A stretch of 64,000 nt of DNA from Helianthus annuus (Eukaryota > Streptophyta > Magnoliopsida > Asterales > Asteraceae). The DNA lies in contig NC_035445.2 of NCBI RefSeq assembly GCF_002127325.2, positions 85,977,610-86,041,609 of the forward strand, in the 5' to 3' direction. Each line of letters starts with the position of its first letter. The stretch's first letter is position 1. Below, piece by piece: positions 43,110 to 53,890 of this stretch. The notes beneath the pieces are model-generated. The model saw only the letters and a list, made by a program, of their open reading frames with translations. It did not search any database and had not been told where the DNA came from. The position numbers and the translations under genes are program-made.

Positions 43110-46100
43110 TGTAACACCCCAAAAACGGGTTTGGTAATTTAGAACCCGGTTAAGATAAAGGAATGGGTAAAGTACCGTTAGTAGTAAAAGTGAACCCATA
43201 AACAAAAATAACTAGGAATAAATTAGCCTAGTGGTGTCATGTATATAAGTAACAAGATGGTGAGTTTTAGTCCCATATGTAATCAAAACGAAATTTGAGG
43301 GACCAAAACCGTTAAGATGGAAACATGGGTTTTATTTATGAAAGTTTAACACACACAAACACACACTTCGTGTGTGTTCTAGATCGATCAGGAGCTCCAT
43401 GAGCTCAAAACCCTAACTTCCATCCATTTCATCAAATTGAAAGGCAAGATGAAGCTTAAATTCATAACCGAACATGGATTAATGATCACCTTCACAAGGG
43501 GATCATAAGGTATGTCTTAAAACCTAGATTAGTGATTATGTATGAAGTGGGTTATGTTGTAAATCACGAATTCGTATGAAATTAAGTATGAATATGTGTT
43601 AGAATCATCATGTAGAATATGGATTATGCATGGTTTGGGTTAATTTGATGTTTGAAAGCATGAATTAGGAAGTAAAGCATGAAACACTTGTACATTATGC
43701 ATAAATTGTGGCATGCACACCAAGTGTTTGATGAAATGCCTAGGTGAGATTAATAGATGAAATGGTATGCAAGTAATGGATGAAATCGTATAATATGGGG
43801 ATATGATGTATTTAATGATAAATAAACATGAGAAATCTATTTTTAGATGGAATTCATGTAGGATTTGGTTGGCCATGTTATTTGGTAAAAGTATGCATTA
43901 GAATATTGTACTCTATGTTGAAGTGGTATGATGTTTACTACATGTTTAAATAATTGCTTAATCAAAATTGATGAGTAAAAGTACTCTAAATGTGAATCAT
44001 ATGAGATCATTAGAACATGATGATGTTAGAATGATGTTGGGTTGTTAAGCATAGGTCATGGTGTTAGTTGTAGAATTATGTTACTAGAATGAACGAAATT
44101 GAACATGTTTGGTGTGTGCATATAACTAGATGATCATGTGGTTGTATGCTTATTGCGTCGTGAGTATGAAATGCATATAGTGTCATTAGTATAGTCTACT
44201 ATAATGACATAGATGTATGAGGTTAAGTCGAAAGTTCATATGATAAATCGTTGACTTTCTGAAAGTCAACTGTGCATAAGTAGCAATGTTAGACTTTTTG
44301 TCACGGTTGTAATATTATAGAAAGTCATATGATGCGTGTTATATCCATATGTGTTATACGTGATGACGTGATGAATTATATGAGTTTGAAAAGATTGACT
44401 TGTGGAAATATGTCTTATGCTTGTTGGAATTGACCAATGAAAGTCAAATGTGAAACATGAATTTGATATGATCGTTTATATGTACAATCATGTATGCTAA
44501 CAAGAATGTGAATGCGATGACATGAAAGTATAGGGATCATGTCAAGATGGATGGAAGCATGGAAGGCAAACGGGTCAAAAGGAGGCGAGGAAACGGATGC
44601 GAATACCGACACTTAAGGTAAGTGATTTCCGGGATCACTTCTTATTTATAAAGGAAGTTTAATATGTGGTATATAGGGAAACCAAGTAAGAATTTACAGG
44701 TAAGGGTAAGTACCAAGGTAAGTTCATATGAACTTCGTCTATCCTTAATGTAAATTAAGATGAACGTTTCATCGTGTTAATAGAATGTTCATTATGTTGC
44801 TGAATGTTCATCGTGTTAATAGAATGTTCATTATGTTGCTAAATGTTCACCGTGATAATGGAATGTTCATTATGTTGCTGAATGTTCATCGTGTTAATAG
44901 AATGTTCATTATGTTGCTGAATGTTCATCGTGTTAATAGAATGTTCATTATGTTGCTGAATGTTCACCGTGTTAATGGAATGTTCATTATGTTGCTGAAT
45001 GTTCATCGTGTTAATGGAATGTGCATGATGTTGCTGAATGTTCATTGTGTTAATGGAATGTGCATTATGTTGCTGAATGTTCATTGTGTTAATGGAATGT
45101 GCATTATGTTGCTGAATGTTCATCGTGTTAAGGGAATGTGCATTTTGTTGCTGAATGTTCACCGTGTTAATAGAATGTTCATTATGTTGTTGAATGTTTA
45201 TCGTGTTAATAGAATGTTCATTATGTTGCTGAATGTTCACCGTGTTAATGGAATGTTCATTATGTTGCTGAATGTTCATCGTGTTAATAGAATGTTCATT
45301 ATGTTGCTGAATGTCCATCGTGTTAAGGGAATGTTCATTATGTTGCTGAATGTTCACCGTGTTAATGGAATGTTCATTATGTTGCTGAATGTTCATCGTG
45401 TTAATAGAATGTTCATTATGTTGCTGAATGTTCACCGTGTTAATGGAATGTTCATTATGTTGCTGAATGTTCACCGTGTTAGTAGAATGTTCATTATGTT
45501 GCTGAATGTTCATCGTGTTAATAGAATGTTCATTATGTTGCTGAATGTTCACCGTGTTAATGGAATGTTCATTATGTTGCTGAATGTTCACCGTGTTAAT
45601 AGAATGTTCATTATGTTGCTGAATGTTCACCGTGTTAATGGAATGTTCATCATGTTTGTTGGAAGTTAGTCGGTTATGTTTGTTTGTAATTGCATTGATT
45701 TATGTTGATATGTTTATAGATAAGGCTCAACTTACAATAAGTGAATGTGACATGTATGTAAGTACGTATGTGAAGACGTAATCATGTATGTATGTAAGTA
45801 GATGCGTATGTATGCAAGTAAAGGTATGTATGTATGTACGTAGTTATGTATGTATTGTATACGTGGTTTCAATACATTTAAGTATTGACCTTATTAACAG
45901 TGTGCCTCGAGAATGAAATGTAATGCAGGTACATTATTGGAGTTTCGCCAAGGATTAGACACCCGGATGGAATGATTAAATCTAGAAAGATAACGGGATG
46001 GGAAGTATATGTGGATAGAACATAACGAGACTACATGATTGAGAATCTTGTTTGTATATAATGTATGCTAATGTTGCGAATGTATGTGGTGGGTGCAGGT

Positions 46101-46363
46101 TGTACGAACCACAGATTATCATCACGAGGAGTAACGATCAAAGACCGAGTCACAAAATAGATTGTATGGGAATGCTTGAGTATGTAATTTGATAAACATA
46201 AGTTATGCTTTTATTTTATTAAATGAGTACGAAGGATGCATATATTGTAAAAGAGTTATTTTAAAATGAACTTTCAAGTAAGTCAAAAAGTTTATAATGA
46301 AAGAAATTTTATGGTACGTATTTCCGCTGCGTCTTTTCAGTTAAAGCGTGTTAGGGTCTTACA
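43110..46363 (+). repeat. Left LTR of the outer element
   Basis: 3,254 bp. It contains a 39-bp minisatellite with 22 units (44785-45660), a (TATG)n-rich stretch (45760-45860) and ends GTGTTAGGGTCTTACA just before the primer site. Outside the array I count roughly 15 substitutions relative to the right LTR. Confidence 0.93.
44785..45660. repeat. 39-bp minisatellite, 22 units, in the left LTR
   Basis: The unit is ATGTTCATTATGTTGCTGA, then ATGTTCATCGTGTTAATAGA. Each unit has two halves that both start ATGTTCA. As 39 is divisible by 3 and the unit lacks stops in one frame of each strand, long frames are open on both strands (294 and 263 codons). These are a by-product of the array and not evidence of protein. 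Confidence 0.95.
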
Positions 46364-46779
46364 AGTTGGTATCAGAGCCCTGGTTTGAGGGAAATCAAGT
46401 ATGAGGAGGTAAATACTTGAACTCAAACCTGTGTGCTCTTGTGACAAGGAACCCGTACAATCCAAGACTCGATCAAGATCTAAGGGTAGAAGCAAAGGTA
46501 AGTATGTACTTAAGTATGCATTTGAAGAAAACTAACAGTATGTTATGTGTAAGGTAAGCATGATTGCTTGGAAAGGATGATCCGTGAATGCGGTCTAGGA
46601 CCAACGTCAAGGGATGTAATAAGAGTGACCCCAGGTACGTAAATTTAACATGTGGGTGCACGTAATGGTATGATCTAGCAAGTGAAAGAAAATTTTGAAT
46701 GAAATATAATAATGGAATGGTAATGAAGAGTTGAAAACGTTACACGTGCCGAAACTTATTTCTTCGGACATAAGGTGGC
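46364..46779 (+). other. Interior of the outer LTR element, left part
   Basis: Non-coding sequence from the primer site to the insertion of the inner element. It ends with the inner element's duplication GTGGC (46775-46779). Confidence 0.7.
46367..46379 (+). promoter_or_regulatory. Primer-binding site of the outer LTR element
   Basis: TGGTATCAGAGCC, complementary to the 3' end of initiator methionine tRNA, three bases after the LTR. Confidence 0.88.
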
Positions 46780-49608
46780 TGTGACAACCCGAATAATTAA
46801 GGTTTGCACTACTTGAAATTCCACAAAACCTTATAAACCTCTAGCGGGTGTCTCCGTGTTCATTTACTTATCTTGTGCATCATTAAATGTTTATGTGTGT
46901 ATGTTTATAAGAAACCATGAAACGTTTAATTGTGTGGGTTGGTAGATTTAGGAAATTAACTAAACGAGGTCGCGGAATTATTCGACACTTATGGGCCGCG
47001 AGATTACTCGAGCCCAACCCGGACTCACATATAAGTTTGTTTATGTCACACTTGTGCATGGGCTTAGTAAAGCCCAAATGAGGTTTGGAGTGGGCCGGCC
47101 ATCATGGGCGGCATTTATACATGTAACACACAAGGATTGTGTGTATAACATTCATAATCATCAATCACGTAATATCATAACAAGCCCTAATCCCCTTCCC
47201 TCTCATAAACAAACTGCGGCAGCCCTTCTCCTTCCTTGTTCGAAGGAATCAGCGATCATACTCCCCTCCCTCGAAGCTTGTTCACGCATAACCTTGTCCG
47301 GTTAGTTCCCTTGTTGTTTTTGTGTGATTGATTGGTTGATATTAAATGCTAAACATTATGATAATCACTGTGATTGCATGAATTAATAATAGGTGAGAGA
47401 ATTGAGGTGTGTAGTTGTGTGCTTAATTAATTAAGTTGTGTGGTAGCTTGCTTCCTAAAACTAATTCACATCTGTCTCGTTCCAAATTTGAAGCAAGCAC
47501 ACACACAGCTCAACCTACTAATTCAACTTTATAATAATCATTCCAAGCCGTGACTCTGGCCATAAGGAAGCTAGACACCAATTAAATCAAGCCATAATAG
47601 TTTCTGTGTGTACAGGTATCACCACCATTTTTAACCATCATCGTTGCCCCTCATATCTACCCAGCTATAAGGAAATATTTATTAAAAATTTTGCAATAGG
47701 ATTGTTGTGACTAGTTGTTAGCCCTGTCGAATACTCAATGAAATAAATAGATACATACGTGTGAATTTTGAATTGCTAGAGTTATAAATTACGAGCATGA
47801 ACTCTAGGGTTTGGGTTAGTGAATTGATGGTAATCTGATGATGTTAAGGAGGTACCATGTAGTCAAACCAGATATCACTATGTTCGGAAATCGATATGAT
47901 CATTGGAGGTCCAATAAGAGTCTATTGCATTTATTGAAAGGATATGTTCAACCGACAAAGTAGGATGTGAATACATGATTGATGGCACATGGTAGTAGTC
48001 GAGGTGTTTTGATTGAGAATTTTGATTTCTAAAAATTGTCATACAAATAATCAAATATGTGATGACCCCTAATATGATAAATGGGTTGTATAGTTATATG
48101 TAACTAAGTTGGGCCTTGCTAGATTGGACCGCACACAGACTAGTGGGCCACGCAAAAACTGATATACATTGGGCTGCACATGGTGAGGGGGATTGAATGT
48201 CCAAATATATGCAAATACTTGCTGTATGTTTAGTAGTTAACAAAACAATATATGTAATATTCATTGCACGTGATATGTAAATTGATTGGTTCATAAAGTG
48301 ATTATTATAGATTGATGAAGTGATTGCATATGTTGACCAGCCATGTATAGTGGGCCGATGGCTTGAGATTTATATATTCTATTGTGCATTCAACTTGGGC
48401 CGATAGGGTGTAGGGGTCATATACATGCAGCGTATTTGAGAAATGCATACATGTTAATTGCATATGGTGTGGTTTTAATAATCTATGAACATATAGATAT
48501 GGGGTTGGCAATGCTAGTAAAAACCTTCTGTGGTAATTGTAATTGATAGCAAACTATTCAAATAGATGTGGGTGTATACATACATGTATGTCATTGTGTG
48601 GGTACTATTGTATGCCAACTTGTTAACTTGGTTCACTTAAGTTTTGAGTGGTGTGGAAACACTAGGGTATTGCATGATCCAACATACGTGTACTTACGTT
48701 TCATATGCATTAGGTTGTGTATAGCGGAACTAACATTTAACGTGTAAAAGTACGTAACAACCGAGCAACCAAAGGTGAGTTCACTGCACTTTTCTAAGCA
48801 TGCGTCCCAGTGGTTTGGGACATCTGGTAAACGTTTCTAAAGGGAATACTGGGTAAACTGTTTATTTGGGATGTTGGTTATTGAACACAGTATAAATCAT
48901 GTAAGACCCCATACATCTACCGTGTTGCTGAAGAAGCAACGAGGTATTTAGTTGATAGCGCTATTAGGTTTGGCACCCTCACACCGGGCCGAAAGGACGG
49001 GCGTGAACTAATTACCTGGACTTCATGACCAATGCCTAGTTAGAGGCATTGGGGTTGGGCATTCACATCGTGTACATATAAGACCCCTTACATCTATTCA
49101 AGGTTGTTTGATACCTTGACATCATGACCAATGCCTAAATGGAGGCATTGGGGTTGGGCATTCACATCTAGTCGCCACATACGGTAATCGAGTTAATAAC
49201 AACATCAAATCAACTTGGTAAACTGTTTTGTATATACATCTGGTAAACGAAACTCGGTAACAAAACCTTGAACTCACCAGCGTTGTCTGACACACTTGTT
49301 TGCATGCTTGTAGGTCGTTAGATGTCTTGCATCGGAACTTGCTGTCTGGAGTAGCTGGAGTGGTCATGGGTCGATTGGAGGGATTCATGTTATTGATTTC
49401 TTGATACTATACATTGGTCTTGAAACTGTTTAACTTTGCTTCCGCTGAACATGTTGGTTTTCATTTAAACTCGTTGATGGTATTTTTCATTAATAATTGA
49501 GGATTTTATCTTGAAACTTGTATGGGTTTAATGTAATTAGTGGCTCATTGTTGGTACGTCACACGCCTAACAGGGACATTCCCTAGGTGGTATTTTGGGG
49601 GTGTGACA
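46780..49608 (+). repeat. Left LTR of the inner element
   Basis: 2,829 bp. Near its end are two direct units of about 46 bp (49024-49069 and 49123-49168), each with an AATGCCT/AGGCATT hairpin. Short frames here recur identically in the right LTR and look non-coding. Confidence 0.93.
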
Positions 49609-49611
49609 GTT

Positions 49612-49624
49612 TGGTATCAGAGCC
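49612..49624 (+). promoter_or_regulatory. Primer-binding site of the inner LTR element
   Basis: TGGTATCAGAGCC, complementary to initiator methionine tRNA, three bases after the LTR. Confidence 0.9.
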
Positions 49625-49679
49625 ACTGGTTATAGTGAACTTGGTTTTAAAACGTTTTTATAAAACCAGACTATAACCG

Positions 49680-52600
49680 AACAAGTTCCGAATGCAACCA
49701 TGACGCTCAACTCCAGACTGCAAGGTTCGTCTCTCGGTTACTCATTGCACTGCATAACTAGTGAACACTTACATATGAAATTGCATGGGATTGCACGTTT
49801 AGTGCAACAGTATGAATTCATGTATTACTTGCATTTGTTATGTGGTTGATAGTGTGTTATTTCTCTAAACATTCATGATCCATGTTTTGCGATGTTCTTT
49901 GTTCGTTACTCGAGTTTGAGGATCCATTTGACATGAGTTAGGAGGAGCTGAGATGAGCATGCAAATCACAATATTATTGTGGGTGCACACATAATAATGT
50001 TGTGGGGTGCATGCGAGTCCCAGTGAGACTTAACAAATGGAAAAAGGGGGTTCCGTTCCATTATTTGATTGATGAGAAACATAAAAAACCCTATAGGGGT
50101 CATAGCAGTGAGTGTCTCCTACTTGAACGTGATCTTTTCACTCCTCTTTGAGTCCTTTCGAACCTATATGCTATCGAGTAATACCTGAACACCCATCTGA
50201 ACGTCTAGCAAACTGTGTAGAATGCTAGGTGCTTGTACGAACATCCCTGAGTTGGATGTTGCAGCGTCATTGATTGGTCTATACCTCTCTCACTCCTTTT
50301 TGTTTTCGGGAACTCAATGTACTGACGTCTTAGACCTCAAAGTGCGACCACTTCTGCAACACTCTGAAAACATACCGTGTATTACTCAGTCAACTAGCAA
50401 GAACGATGGACAAGAGGATGAGCGTAGTGTCTTACCAACCTTAGTATTAGAACGACCCTGATTACCGGCAACGAACACCTACGGATTGACTTCAATCGAA
50501 TCATTAACCCTAGTCAGCGACTCATGGGGGTCAACTCTTGCGAATCAATCAGGACATAAGCGATGGCAACTGATTATAGCGTGGAATGTTTAACTTCCCA
50601 CGCAGTGAGCAGTGTCTTAGGACGCAAAACGGAATGGGACAAGATGGATCCTGATGTTGAAAGATAGTAGGGCCCCGTTTCAAGCAACGACATTAGAGGA
50701 AGCAGTCATGACAACAACCAAGGGAACGACGGCAGTATTGGAAATACTCGTAACAAAAACAACAAACACTGGAAGTGGTACTCGTGGAGGAGCGTTTAGG
50801 ATCGGCAAGGACGACGCCAGGCATTATAGCAACATGGTAGCTTGTCCGGTAGCTAACCGCTTCGTCTCTGTTCTGTTTGACCTTGATGCTTCTTGAAACC
50901 GAACCTGATGTAGAATCGGCGGATGGCAAGTCAACTGAAGCCTCGTATGTTCGTGGGATGCAAACTCGATCTTGTGGGACAAGTGTTCGACATCGACTTT
51001 CCTTCTATTATCTTGGATGGTTTCGACGCAATAGTTAGTGTGGATTGGTTATCCAGATATCACGCAGATACACTCGGGGAGGAGAAAATTTTGTGTATCC
51101 CTCTCCATAGTGGAGAATCGTCGTTTGTCCTAAAATGTGAGAATGGTGTAAAGGTTAGTATCATTTCAGCAATGAAAGCCCAGAAGTGTCTACGGAGGGA
51201 TCACCCCGCTACGATAACAACCATTACAAACGTTAAGACTAAGGAAGAGAGGATCGAGGATCCACCAATTGTTCGTGATTCCTCTCGGTGTGCTACCCAA
51301 GGAACTTTCAGGTTTACATCCACAACTACTAGTCAGAATCTCAGTTTGATCTCACGTCAGATGCAGTCCTGACTACTCGTACTTCTTACCAGGAGGGTTG
51401 CAAGAACTGTTTAGTCTACTACAAGAACCATTGGACAGGAGTTTTGTCGGACCTAGCTTTTCGCTTTGGGGAGCCCCAGTTACATCCGCGAGGATAAACC
51501 TTTCGTTGGACATATGTACTGATTATCGAGAACTCCGCAAGATGTCAGTCGGAAACCATCACCCATCACCTTACACTGACGACTCTCCTGACCAACCGCA
51601 AGGGTCAATCATCTACTCGGAAACCGACTTGAGAGCGGGCAATCATCAGATGGAATTCCAGGAGGAGGATGTTCCTAAGACGACATTTCAAACGCGGTAC
51701 GACTTCTATGATTTTCTGTGCACCAACAACTCTATGGACCTCATGAACCGAGAAAGGAACACCATGAGCAGCACTCGTAGCTTATCATAGGGCTCCTAGA
51801 GGAGGAGCAACTCCACGCGAAGTTTACCTAAGCATGACTTCAGGGTTTGGGAGGTACGCTGTCTTGGCCACGTAGTCAACGAAGTGGGAATACGCGTGGA
51901 TCTCGCCAAGATCCATTTCGTTAGAACCTGATCAACACCAAAGATCCCTTCGAGGATACAACAATCCCTTTAGCACAGCAGGGTGCTGTGCTCATGGAAG
52001 GCAAAACAGGAGGAATTTTTTTTTCAGTTTCGAACACCAACTCTGCAATGTACTGAGTAACGTCTTTACTAGAGGGCACGAATGATCTAGTGGTATATCA
52101 TGACGATTCAAAGCAGAGACCCAGTTACATGCCAATGCGGCACGAGAAGGTGACGGTTTATGTAGTGGATTTACAGGAAGAATTGCACGAGTCATAACCT
52201 ACAATAGAAGCCATGGACCATGGAATTAAGATGGAGGCATTACTTGTACGGTACCAATTGCACCATTTAGACCGATCACAAGGGCCTCCTGTGTACCCTT
52301 GTTTCAGGAGAGCTAAACATGCCTGATCAGAATCGCCTTGCTCAAACTGAGGAACTGAAGGAAGAGAGTTGTCAAGATTAACCCATGCGGGGCATGGGGA
52401 AGCAACCTTTGGCAGGTCGGATGATATTTGCTACTTCGTGGAACGAATATGAACCTCACTATACAACAACCTTAGGGAACTGGTGCAGGCGAAGCACACG
52501 GGTCTCGATATCCTATTCATCTGAGTTTTGATAGGATGTATAAAAACCTGAAGACCATGTACGGGTGACAGGGCCTAAAGGCTCACATAGCCACACATGG

Positions 52601-53800
52601 GAACGAAGTTTGACATGTGGGAAATTCAAGGTGGGATATTAGCAACCAGAAACAGATGTATGGAAATGAGAACAGACTGCCATGGATTTTGTCACTAGTC
52701 TACTTACAACTCGAAATGGAAACATTACCACCTGGGTGATCATTGATGGACTCAAGTTGCACACTTTCTTGCAATCAAGAAAACTGACGAGTCTTCACAG
52801 TTGTGAATGTCCCTCTAAGAGAGGCGGCTTTTAGGCACGAGGTGCCAACCCTTGTTACCTCTGAATTTGATCTATACATGATTTATGTCAGGCAATACAC
52901 AACACCCTTGGCTCACGTCAGGACCAGAGCATTGCTTATCGCCGTTGGGCAAACGATCAGAGAAAACGAACTCTCCTGGCACTCGAAGACATGCTGCGAG
53001 CATGTGTGTGACTGGCTTTGGTGCAAATTTGAAGGACTCTTACCTATGGTTGAGTACCACTGCGGAAGTTATCATTCTGGTAACCAGACAGCCCTATTGA
53101 AGTAATACATAGACGATAATGCCAACCTACTTGTTAGACTGAGATGGTTGACAACTTAATTACTGGTCCAGGACTGGTACTTGAAACTCTTGGGAAGGTT
53201 GTTTGGATCGGGAGTCGATTGGAAGCGACGCGTGACCGTCAGGAAAGCTGATAAACTTTGTAAGCGCTGGAAGATCGCTGTAGGAGACTATATCATGTTG
53301 AAAGTCTCACCCTGGGAGGGTGTGGAACGCTTGGGAAGCGTGGCGAGCTTAACTGACGTCACGATGGACCATTCAACAATCTAGGAAGAATCGGTAACGT
53401 AACCTACAAACTTGAGTTATCTGCTGAGCTTGGTAACATTCATGATGTCTTTCATGTTTCGCAATTCAAGAAGTGTTTGTCTGATGAAACACTGATTGTG
53501 CCCGCTTCAAGAGCTCAAGATTGACGACAAGTTACAGTTTGTCAAAAAAACCTATAGAGATCATGGACCAGGAGGTCAAGGTGTGTAAGCATAGTCGTAT
53601 TCCGATTGTGAGAGTTCGTTGGAACTCAAGACGTGGACCAGAGTTCACGTGGGAGCGCAAGGATCAGATGAAACTCGAGTATCCTCAACTTTTTCCTATT
53701 GACCAATCTAATTCGAGTACTACTGGTGAATTTCGGGACAAAATTCCTCTTCAAGTTGGGGATGATGTGGCACCTGAGGAAAATCCACAACCATCTTGAT
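49680..53800 (+). pseudogene. Decayed gag-pol of the inner chromovirus-like element
   Basis: Domains remain in order but in many frames. The gag/protease junction is at about 50780-50895, where the protease catalytic triplet is destroyed (LFDLDAS in place of a D-S/T-G-A motif). The end of protease (FDAIVSVDWLSRYHA, IPLHSGE) is near 51030-51120. Reverse transcriptase is at about 51400-51950 (LWGAPV, TDYREL, then LGHVVNEVGI). The segment expected to carry the catalytic F/Y-x-DD box between MDLMNR and EEEQLHAKF is missing. Integrase traces are at about 52550-53100. The C-terminus with a chromodomain-like tail is at about 53400-53700 (HDVFHVSQFKKCLSDE, VEIMDQEVKV, VRWNSRRGPEFTWERKDQMK). Numerous stops and frameshifts separate these blocks. 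It cannot make working enzymes. Confidence 0.85.
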
Positions 53801-53890
53801 TTACCACTTCACTTCACTTCACTTCACTTCACTGTGCTTACTTGTCAAATTTCGGGACGAAATTTCTTTCAAGTTGGGGATGATGTGACA
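53728..53890 (+). repeat. Duplicated polypurine-tract module of the inner element
   Basis: AATTTCGGGACAAAATTCC, then CAAGTTGGGGATGATGTG at 53728-53769, is repeated at 53847-53888 as AATTTCGGGACGAAATTTC, then CAAGTTGGGGATGATGTG. The two are separated by a (CACTT)n run. Only the second adjoins the LTR. Confidence 0.85.

Noticed and set aside
44785..45660. CRISPR-like array
   Set aside because: Units are contiguous direct repeats without unique spacers, in a plant LTR.
44785..45669. Frames of 294 and 263 codons on opposite strands as a repetitive protein gene
   Set aside because: They are entirely the 39-bp minisatellite inside an LTR; openness follows from unit length and composition, and no start context or family supports a protein.
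49122..49388. 88-codon minus-strand frame, conserved at 56226-56492
   Set aside because: Its conservation only reflects the two LTRs being copies of each other; no domain or codon bias is visible.
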